NCBI GenBank assembly: GCA_902803155.1
Contig: CADCOU010000020.1
Span: 1 to 5,738 of the forward strand
Direction of reading: 5' to 3'
Length of the DNA stretch: 5,738 nt
DNA from: an uncultured Lachnospiraceae bacterium
Lineage (GTDB): Bacteria; Bacillota; Clostridia; Lachnospirales; Lachnospiraceae
The notes below the pieces were generated by a model, which ran no database searches, had not been told where the DNA came from, and saw only the letters and a list, made by a program, of their open reading frames with translations. Shown piece by piece: positions 1 through 5,738 of the stretch. Both the position numbers and the translations under genes were made by a program. How positions within the stretch are numbered: position 1 is the first letter of the stretch; the number at the start of each line of letters is the position of its first letter.

Positions 1-905
1 CCGCAGCGGCAGGCTTTGCTCTCCCTTCCCTCGATCTTCGGAAGCGAATACTTCACGCGGGCGTCATAGGCAGCATATTCCGGTCTGAGTTCCATACCTG
101 ACTGGGGAAGGTCCCCGATCCCTCTCCATCTGGAATCGCAGGGCTGCATGTATTTCTCAACCAGCGCCGCCGCCTGGGGGCTTCCTTCGTCCTTTACGAC
201 TCTCGGATAGCAGTTTACGAAGAACGGCCTGCCTTCCTGATGCTTTTTCACGATCACGGCGATCGCAGTGAGGAGTTCGGCAGGCGTGAATCCGGCCACC
301 ACTCCGCTCATGCCTTTCTCCAGCATGGCCCGGCAGTCCTTCGTCCCTACAACCGCACAGACATGGCCAGGATACAGATAGGCATCCGTCGTGTCCATCA
401 TAGCTTCATAGGCAGTCGGCATGGTTTTGTTCGCTGTCAGCAGGGAGAAGTTCGTCAGAGCGTCCTCCTCTGCCATCTGAACGGCAATGCATACGGACGG
501 CGTAGTGGTTTCAAAGCCTACGGACAGGAACACTACCTGTTCTTCCGGATGTTCTTTCGCATAGGCTTCGGCGTCCGGCGGAGAATACACAACTTTGACC
601 CTTGCGCCTTTTCCTCTCGCTGTCTGCAGGCTCTGCGAAGATCCCGGGACTCTGACCAGGTCTCCGAAGGTGCAGATCGTGCAGTCTTTCTCCAGCGCGA
701 GCATGATCGCTTCGTCGATAAATGAAACCGGCGTCACGCAGACCGGACATCCCGGTCCTGAGATCAGATGGATGTTCTCCGGCAGCAGGTTCCGGATGCC
801 CTGCCGGAAGATCTCATGCGTATGCGTCCCGCATACTTCCATAATACGGATCGGCGGACCATCGTATCCCTCAATAACAGAACGCGCTTTTTCTATCGCA
901 GTCAT
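1..905 (-). CDS. hypD: Hydrogenase maturation iron-sulfur protein HypD (3' partial)
   Basis: HypD is a [4Fe-4S] protein that, with HypC, holds the iron on which the Fe(CN)2CO group is built. Translation from 905 gives 301 uninterrupted codons to the left edge. Visible motifs are EVCGTHTHEI (23-32, with C25 and H28), SGPGCPVCVTP (49-59, with C53 and C56), CTFGDLVRVPGS (78-89), SVGFETTTPS (128-137) and, at the very end, KACRC (297-301), the first cysteines of the C-terminal cluster region. E. coli HypD has about 373 residues with a longer N-terminus, so roughly 45-60 residues are missing beyond the edge. The truncation is due to the window and is not a mutation. The ATG overlaps the hypC stop, and a GGAGGA site lies inside the last codons of hypC, 9 nt upstream. 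hypE would be the expected next gene. Confidence 0.97.
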   Translation of the reverse strand, partial: MTAIEKARSVIEGYDGPPIRIMEVCGTHTHEIFRQGIRNLLPENIHLISGPGCPVCVTPVSFIDEAIMLALEKDCTICTFGDLVRVPGSSQSLQTARGKGARVKVVYSPPDAEAYAKEHPEEQVVFLSVGFETTTPSVCIAVQMAEEDALTNFSLLTANKTMPTAYEAMMDTTDAYLYPGHVCAVVGTKDCRAMLEKGMSGVVAGFTPAELLTAIAVIVKKHQEGRPFFVNCYPRVVKDEGSPQAAALVEKYMQPCDSRWRGIGDLPQSGMELRPEYAAYDARVKYSLPKIEGRESKACRC

Positions 906-1114
906 AAAAGGAAATCCTCCATCAGTTCATCCGCTTCTTCGCTGTCCGACCCGCCGATCTTCGCAATCGCTGCTCCGGCGTGCACCATGACATAATCACC
1001 CGGCTCCAGGTCCGACAGCAAAGCAGCAGATACCTCACGCCTGGCTCCGGAAGCATCGACCAGTGCCGTTCCCTTGCTTACTCTAACAACCTTTGCCGAC
1101 AATCCGACACACAT
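902..1114 (-). CDS. hypC: Hydrogenase maturation chaperone HypC
   Basis: HypC is a small cytoplasmic chaperone. With HypD it forms the scaffold that receives the cyanides and CO on iron, and it then escorts the iron group to the hydrogenase large-subunit precursor. The 70-residue protein has the expected N-terminal Cys2 (MCVGLSAKV), exposed once Met1 is removed, and the family's GDYVMVHAG stretch with H45. The C-terminus is acidic, as is common in the family. Two positions differ from the usual pattern: Ser6 stands where MC-x-x-x-P normally has proline, and Ala48 replaces the common Phe of HAGFAI. The start is supported by a GGGAGGA site 9 nt upstream. The gene begins 86 nt after hypF ends and overlaps hypD by ATGA, so coupled translation with hypD is likely. 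Confidence 0.95.
   Translation of the reverse strand: MCVGLSAKVVRVSKGTALVDASGARREVSAALLSDLEPGDYVMVHAGAAIAKIGGSDSEEADELMEDFLL
915..920 (-). promoter_or_regulatory. Ribosome binding site of hypD, inside hypC
   Basis: The mRNA reads GGAGGA within the codons for the C-terminal Met-Glu-Asp of hypC, 9 nt before the hypD ATG. Together with the ATGA overlap it supports translational coupling of the HypC and HypD partners. Confidence 0.85.
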
Positions 1115-1123
1115 ATCCCTACG

Positions 1124-1130
1124 TCCTCCC
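1124..1130 (-). promoter_or_regulatory. Ribosome binding site of hypC
   Basis: The mRNA reads GGGAGGA, 9 nt before the hypC ATG. This is a near-ideal Shine-Dalgarno sequence, and it fixes the start of hypC such that Cys becomes residue 2, as the family requires. Confidence 0.85.
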
Positions 1131-1200
1131 TGTTCTATTTGTTCCTGTACTGATCTGTATCCCTGTCCTGATCACGGTCAGCGGGACTCTTTTTCACCTT

Positions 1201-3681
1201 TCAGCTGTCCATACTGGCGAACGGCTTATCCAATGCGCTTTGACGGGCAATCGCCATGGCTGCCACTGCCTGCCCCAGACAGATCCCTCCGTCGTTCGGT
1301 GAGACAAGATGATGTGTCAGGACCCTGAACCCGTCTGCTTCCAGCAGATCTTTCGTGCGCTCCAGGAGCAGCGTATTCTGGTAAACCCCGCCGCTCAGAG
1401 CGCAGGTCCGGATGCCTGTCCGCCTGCTCCCTTCCGTCAGTGCCGCCGCGATCTGACGGGCGAGCACTTCATGGAACAGATACGCGAGATATCCGGCATC
1501 CGTTCCGTTTATCCTTTCTTCTGCGATCCGGGCAAACAGACGATCCGTGCGCAGGATCATCCTTCCGTCGTTGACTGATGACAGTTCTGTAAATTCAGCC
1601 CGCCCTGTTCCTGCTGCACCCGAAACCACCGCAGCAGCTTCCCGGTTCTGTTTCCGCCATTTCTCAGCTGCAAACTGCAGGCTGCAGGATGCGTCACCTT
1701 CATAAGTGGAGATCCTGCAGATCCCGAGCACCGCGCTCACTGCGTCAAAGAGTCTTCCTGCGCTGGTCGAGACCGTCGTATTGATCCCTCTGTCCGCCAT
1801 GGTGCAGATCACTTTTGCCTCCTGCGCACTGCACAGCGACAGTTCCTGCACCAGATCGTCCATTTCAAGAGAATGGAGCATGGATACCGCGATGCGCCAT
1901 CCCTCTCTTGAGGCGATATCCCCGCCCACATGAAGGAATGGCTGAATGCTTCCGATCCGCTCAAACCCCTCATAGTCCGCCAGGAGGATCTCCCCTCCCC
2001 AGATGGTTCCGTCAGTCCCGTATCCGGTTCCGTCAAATGAAGCGCCGAGAACCTTCTCCGGATAATCATTTTCTGCCATACAGGAAACGATATGCGCGTA
2101 ATGGTGCTGGATCCGGATGACCGGAAGCGTACATGTCCGGGCCAGCTCCTCTGCGAGGGCGGACGACTGATATGCCGGATGAAGATCACAGGCGATCACC
2201 CGGGGCTTCACCTCAAGCAGGGTCTCCATCCTTCCGATAGTCTCCCGGAGTGCCCTGACAGAACGGACATCTGCGAGGTCCCCAATATAGGAAGACGGGT
2301 AAAAGAGCGTGTCCTTCCCGATGCAGAATGTATTTTTCAGTTCGCCCCCGACGGCAAGAACCGTACAGTGTTCATCACGGTTTCCGTCGGCAGGTCTTCC
2401 TCCCGGCATCTCACTCAGCATGACCGGAAGCGGCGCGTATCCGCGGGAACGCCGGATCATGTACGGGCCTTCCCCGGTAAAATCCATGACAGAGTCGTCA
2501 CAGCGGATCCGGATCCTGCGGTTGTGTGAGAGGATACAGTCACAGAACCCGGACAGTTCCCGCACTGCTTCCTCATCGTCCCTGCAGATCGGAGCGCCGG
2601 ACACATTGCCGCTCGTCATGACCAGCATGTCTGACACCCGGCTCTCATCGGGATAATCAAACAGAAGCACCTGAACCGGTGCATAGGGAAGCATCACGCC
2701 GACCTTCGGGTTGCCCGGAGCCACTGCCTCACAGAGTCTCGGGGCATCATCCTTGCAGGCGGCAGGCTGAACTGCATTCCCGCCAGTGACGGATGCCGGC
2801 CTGTCCTGTACGGATCCTCCCCTGCGCTCCAGCAGGAGGATCGGTTTCTGATGCCCTGTCAGGATCTCATACTGCTCCTCATTCAGGATGCATTCACGCC
2901 GCACAACGGACTCATCGCGCATCATGACAGCAAACGGCTTCACCGGCCGCTTCTTTAACTGCCTGAGTCTGCTGACCGCCTTCTCATCCGACGCATCGCA
3001 GCAGAGATGAAATCCGCCGATCCCCTTGACTGCCGCGATCCCGCCATCCTGCAGGATCCTCCGAACATAGCGGATCGCATCCGCGCCTCTCTCTTCTCTC
3101 CCGACGACATATACCTCAGGCCCGCAGTCATTGCAGCAGACCGGCTGGGCATCAAAGCGTCTGGATGCGGGATCGTAATATTCCCGCTCACACTCCGGAC
3201 ACATAGGGAATTCCTTCATGGAAGTCCGCTTGCGGTCATAGGGCAGCGCGTCCAGGATCGTCAGCCTGGGGCCGCACGAAGTACAGTTGATAAACGGATG
3301 CAGGTATCTTTTATCCGAAGGATCCCGCATTTCCCTCAGGCAGTCTTCACAGATCGCGATATCCGGGGAGACGAATATCTCTCCCTTCTCTTTGATACTC
3401 TCTACGATATCAAACCGCTCCGAAAGCGGATCCGCATTGTCTGCCGCCTTAACATCGATCTTCAGGATCACAGAGCGCTTCGGAGGCCTCTTTTTCAGCA
3501 GATGAAGAAAGCGGTCGATCTGATCTTCCTCACCCTGTGCAATGACCTCAACATAGGAGCCGCGGTTGCTCACGGAGCCTGCGATCCCCGCCTCATCGGC
3601 ATGCCTGCTCACAGTCGGCCGGAATCCCACTCCCTGGACGATCCCGTAGATCCGTATTCTTTTCGTGATGATCTGTTTCAA
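1201..3681 (-). CDS. hypF: Carbamoyltransferase HypF, [NiFe]-hydrogenase maturation
   Basis: HypF uses carbamoyl phosphate and ATP to make carbamoyl-adenylate and transfers the carbamoyl group to the C-terminal cysteine of HypE, the source of the CN ligands of [NiFe]-hydrogenases. All family domains are visible in order. An acylphosphatase-like domain has VQGVGFRP (15-22, catalytic R21) and N39. Two C-x2-C-x18-C-x2-C zinc fingers lie at C111/C114/C133/C136 and C161/C164/C183/C186. A YrdC-like domain (about 205-400) has KRPVKPFAVM and SGNVSGAPI (357-365). A Kae1-like domain has HHYAH (526-530), DGTGYGTDGTIWGGE (550-564) and LSGGVYQN (762-769). The start is TTG: the next in-frame stop upstream is TAA, with no ATG or GTG between, and an AGAAAGG site lies 8 nt before it. 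At 826 aa it is longer than E. coli HypF (about 750). Part of the excess is a hydrophilic stretch at about 286-314. Confidence 0.97.
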   Translation of the reverse strand: MKQIITKRIRIYGIVQGVGFRPTVSRHADEAGIAGSVSNRGSYVEVIAQGEEDQIDRFLHLLKKRPPKRSVILKIDVKAADNADPLSERFDIVESIKEKGEIFVSPDIAICEDCLREMRDPSDKRYLHPFINCTSCGPRLTILDALPYDRKRTSMKEFPMCPECEREYYDPASRRFDAQPVCCNDCGPEVYVVGREERGADAIRYVRRILQDGGIAAVKGIGGFHLCCDASDEKAVSRLRQLKKRPVKPFAVMMRDESVVRRECILNEEQYEILTGHQKPILLLERRGGSVQDRPASVTGGNAVQPAACKDDAPRLCEAVAPGNPKVGVMLPYAPVQVLLFDYPDESRVSDMLVMTSGNVSGAPICRDDEEAVRELSGFCDCILSHNRRIRIRCDDSVMDFTGEGPYMIRRSRGYAPLPVMLSEMPGGRPADGNRDEHCTVLAVGGELKNTFCIGKDTLFYPSSYIGDLADVRSVRALRETIGRMETLLEVKPRVIACDLHPAYQSSALAEELARTCTLPVIRIQHHYAHIVSCMAENDYPEKVLGASFDGTGYGTDGTIWGGEILLADYEGFERIGSIQPFLHVGGDIASREGWRIAVSMLHSLEMDDLVQELSLCSAQEAKVICTMADRGINTTVSTSAGRLFDAVSAVLGICRISTYEGDASCSLQFAAEKWRKQNREAAAVVSGAAGTGRAEFTELSSVNDGRMILRTDRLFARIAEERINGTDAGYLAYLFHEVLARQIAAALTEGSRRTGIRTCALSGGVYQNTLLLERTKDLLEADGFRVLTHHLVSPNDGGICLGQAVAAMAIARQSALDKPFASMDS

Positions 3682-3689
3682 CCGAAGCG

Positions 3690-3696
3690 CCTTTCT
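3690..3696 (-). promoter_or_regulatory. Ribosome binding site supporting the TTG start of hypF
   Basis: The mRNA reads AGAAAGG here, 8 nt before the TTG codon at 3681-3679. It is the only reasonable start: the region between the in-frame TAA upstream and the TTG has no ATG or GTG, and the acylphosphatase motif begins only about 13 residues after the TTG. The site is weaker than the GGAGG sites of hypC and hypD, which with the TTG codon suggests modest hypF translation. Confidence 0.7.
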
Positions 3697-3762
3697 GTCT
3701 GTATCTTTATCTTTCTCTCCGCTGCCAGAGTTTTATTCTGACATCTGTCTGCTGCCGGAATT

Positions 3763-5738
3763 CTATGCCCGACTCTGCCTGTCTGCTGCAGGCGCCTGTC
3801 CGGATACCGCAAAATGAACCGCATCGATCCATTTCCCTCCATAGAACGGGACCAGACGTTTCAGGACCGGATCCGCAATGATCAGATCGTATCCGCCGTC
3901 TCTGACCAGGGAAATGAAATCCCCTTCTTCCCGCAGGCTGACATCTCCTTCTTCCTGCATCTCCGGCAGCATCATAAACCAGGACGCAGCCGTGACAGAC
4001 TGTTTCGAATCCTTCCGGATCTGCTCACGCAATGCGTTGGCCCGGACCTGCTGGTGGACAATGAGAATCCTGTCAGATCCTTCCGTCTGCCGGACCAGAC
4101 CGTCTTCAGACAGCAGATCTCCGTCTGCAGAACCTGACGGATACCCCGTCTCATACGGGATAGCGAACGTCTTTTCAAGATAATCTGCCGCCGCGATACC
4201 GGCCGGCGATACCACCAGGTTCCGGGAGACGGATGCCGCCCGTCTCACCGCATCCAGTCCGCCTTCCAGCCCGTAGATAAGGACTTCTCCGTACCCCTGC
4301 TCCGTGAGCGCTTTTTTCAGGGCAGCTGCATCTTCCGAGATGCGGAAGTCCATTGGGGTAAAGCCGATCACGCCGATCGCCGGCGGGGTCTGTTTTCTTT
4401 CTGTTCCGCTTTCCCTCTCCGATGTATCACAAGTGCCATTTACTGCTGCGGATATGTCCTGCGGCATCTCACCTGCGTATGTTTTCATCAGTTCCAGGAA
4501 GGCGGCCTCGATCCCCCTGTCATAGAGTTCCATTCCATTGGTCGGAACCGGCAGGACCTTAAGGGAAGTCTTCTTCTCCGCCATCCGCTTCAGTGCCCGG
4601 TAGTCCGTCGCGATCACTGCCGGAACCGGTGTCCCGACCAGTGCGATGAATTCCGGACGGATCGTCTGTGCAGCTTCCGTAAGCTTTTCCACCAGCAAGT
4701 CATCCCTTCCGAGGATCGCGTCCATGTCGCGAAGCCCTGCGCTGAATACTGCACCTGCTCCCTGAGGCATCAGCCACCTCGGTTCATCGAACCCGCAGAT
4801 ATTGCCTGCGCATCCTCCCGCGTCTACGATCACGGTCATGCCGCCGAGTGCGTACAGCACGGAGACCGCTCCGGACTGATCCGGCGCAAACGGTGTGAGA
4901 TGTCTGCGGAATCCGTGAACCTGTCCGGACGCAGGCTGCGGGATCATCTGTCCGCCGGAATCTGCTTCTTTTCCGGACAGCAGTTCAGTTTCAGTGGAAT
5001 CCGCCGGGTTTCCCAGGGCAGCTTCCATTGCCTCATACAGCTTTCTGACGCCTGCATACCCGAACGGCTGGCGGTCCTCATTCCAGTTGACCTGTGCAGT
5101 CTCCGGATGGTAGTGAGCCGCATCCTTGCCGAGCGCCAGGCAGATCTCATTTTCATCTCCCCGGAAGAACATCATGGACGGATCCTGGTTGCAGTAAAAC
5201 CTTGTCTGGGGGGAGATCTGCGCAAGCCGGGTGATATACGGCATGCTCTCTGCGGCAACCGTTCCGAACACTTCCATGACCCGCGCGCCGCCCGACGCAA
5301 GCGCAAGCGAGAGCTCAAACGGATCGGCATTTAATGTTTCTCCGATCGCGATCTTCAGATCCGGATGCTTCCGGTGGAATTCCCGAACGACCTGTATCGT
5401 TTCTTCATAATCCCGCTGCTCCCTTTCGAGAAGTCTCCTTCCCCGGTCCTCACGCGGATTTCTCTGTGTTCCTGCGGCATCCTCAGAATCCACCGTTTCT
5501 GAAGCGTTCCCCTCTTTCACATTTTCGTTATTCTCCCCCTGCAGTCCGAGCACCTTGAAAAATGCACTGTACTGACGGTGGATGCGCTCCGGATCATAGA
5601 AACGTTTCAGTTCCATATACGGCATGCCGAGCCGCTCTGACAGGTCATCCGCCGCTGCCCTGCACTCCGGGTTCAGTACCAGGTTGAAATGAGCTTCCGA
5701 CATCTCCAGGAACTGTTCATAACTCTCACACCGGGACA
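3763..5738 (-). CDS. Nitrogenase component 1-like protein, tandem NifD/E-like + NifK/N-like fusion (5' partial)
   Basis: This gene encodes a nitrogenase component 1-type oxidoreductase of unknown substrate. The frame is open to the right edge. The ATG at 5703 is probably internal, because the 11 codons before it continue the fold. Residues here are counted from that ATG. Residues 1-50 match the end of NifD domain 2 (NLV near 7-9, then GMPYMEL at 26-32). Residues 98-230 match NifD domain 3, ending in QPFGYAG (212-218). A hydrophilic linker (231-262) leads into a complete NifK/N-like unit. That unit shows GAV (278-280), GGCAGNICGF (296-305), AVFSAGLRDMDAIL (318-331), GTPVPAVIATDY (357-368), TNGMELYD (388-395) and a last domain from about 545. 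No stop separates the halves, so this is a fusion. The protein looks cytoplasmic, with no membrane segment. Family membership is solid. The function is unknown, and a NifH-like reductase partner would be expected outside the window. Confidence 0.87.
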   Translation of the reverse strand, partial: SRCESYEQFLEMSEAHFNLVLNPECRAAADDLSERLGMPYMELKRFYDPERIHRQYSAFFKVLGLQGENNENVKEGNASETVDSEDAAGTQRNPREDRGRRLLEREQRDYEETIQVVREFHRKHPDLKIAIGETLNADPFELSLALASGGARVMEVFGTVAAESMPYITRLAQISPQTRFYCNQDPSMMFFRGDENEICLALGKDAAHYHPETAQVNWNEDRQPFGYAGVRKLYEAMEAALGNPADSTETELLSGKEADSGGQMIPQPASGQVHGFRRHLTPFAPDQSGAVSVLYALGGMTVIVDAGGCAGNICGFDEPRWLMPQGAGAVFSAGLRDMDAILGRDDLLVEKLTEAAQTIRPEFIALVGTPVPAVIATDYRALKRMAEKKTSLKVLPVPTNGMELYDRGIEAAFLELMKTYAGEMPQDISAAVNGTCDTSERESGTERKQTPPAIGVIGFTPMDFRISEDAAALKKALTEQGYGEVLIYGLEGGLDAVRRAASVSRNLVVSPAGIAAADYLEKTFAIPYETGYPSGSADGDLLSEDGLVRQTEGSDRILIVHQQVRANALREQIRKDSKQSVTAASWFMMLPEMQEEGDVSLREEGDFISLVRDGGYDLIIADPVLKRLVPFYGGKWIDAVHFAVSGQAPAADRQSRA

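Noticed and set aside
1..20. hypD looks truncated
   Set aside because: The frame is open through base 1 and stops inside the conserved cysteine-rich C-terminal region, so the missing end is due to the window edge.
240..725. A 161-codon open frame on the plus strand
   Set aside because: It is antisense to hypD, whose motifs are intact throughout. The His/Arg/Phe-rich translation resembles no protein.
1161..1194. An imperfect hairpin (ccctgtcc ... ggtcagcggg) followed by a T-rich run on the plus strand, in the hypF-hypC gap
   Set aside because: The stem needs a bulge and a mismatch, and the T-run is on the strand with no gene to terminate. On the minus strand no U-run follows, so it is not a terminator of the hyp transcript.
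3007..3741. A 244-codon open frame on the plus strand
   Set aside because: It lies almost wholly antisense to hypF, which has complete domain evidence, and its translation shows no recognisable domain. It is a shadow of G+C-rich coding sequence.
3682..3762. Possible promoter or terminator between the nitrogenase-like gene and hypF
   Set aside because: No -35/-10 pair and only 4-bp hairpins (GACA-GA-TGTC, CAGA-ATAAAAC-TCTG) could be found. The gap is A/G-rich, ending in the hypF ribosome binding site.
3745..3789. An 11-bp direct repeat (CTGTCTGCTGC at 3745-3755 and 3779-3789) around the end of the nitrogenase-like gene
   Set aside because: Only two copies, one of them in coding sequence. There is no inverted symmetry and no sign of an operator or mobile element boundary. 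It could be chance or a small duplication.
1..5738. CRISPR arrays, tRNA or rRNA genes, insertion sequences
   Set aside because: Almost the whole window is covered by four conserved coding frames, and no repeat arrays, inverted terminal repeats or transposase motifs were seen.

Overview
The window carries four protein genes, all on the minus strand and reading from the right edge to the left edge. They are the 3' part of a nitrogenase-like gene, hypF, hypC and the 5' part of hypD. Both outer genes run off the window. The G+C-rich code, strong GGAGG-type ribosome binding sites and protein sequences closest in style to Clostridia suggest an anaerobic Gram-positive of the Firmicutes, possibly Lachnospiraceae-like. 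That assignment is inferred from protein style and was not tested.

Layout in transcription order: (1) 5738-3763, a nitrogenase component 1-type protein whose start lies outside the window. It is a single reading frame holding the C-terminal part of a NifD/NifE-like unit followed by a whole NifK/NifN-like unit. (2) An 81-nt gap. (3) 3681-1201, hypF, complete, with a TTG start. (4) An 86-nt gap. (5) 1114-902, hypC. (6) 905-1, hypD, overlapping hypC by ATGA and cut by the window edge after the first two cysteines of its C-terminal cluster region.

HypF, HypC and HypD are core parts of the machine that builds the Fe(CN)2CO group of [NiFe]-hydrogenases. HypF activates carbamoyl phosphate and passes the carbamoyl group to HypE. 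HypC and HypD form the scaffold on which the iron group is assembled. HypE is expected just beyond the left edge. HypA and HypB and any hydrogenase structural genes are not in the window.

The unusual part is the nitrogenase-like fusion directly upstream of hypF on the same strand. By eye alignment to NifD and NifK, both FeMo-cofactor ligands and two of the three NifK-side P-cluster cysteines appear replaced. It is therefore unlikely to be a true nitrogenase and more likely belongs to a nitrogenase-like reductase or cofactor-assembly family of unknown substrate. Whether it works with the Hyp proteins or is only a neighbour cannot be decided from this window.
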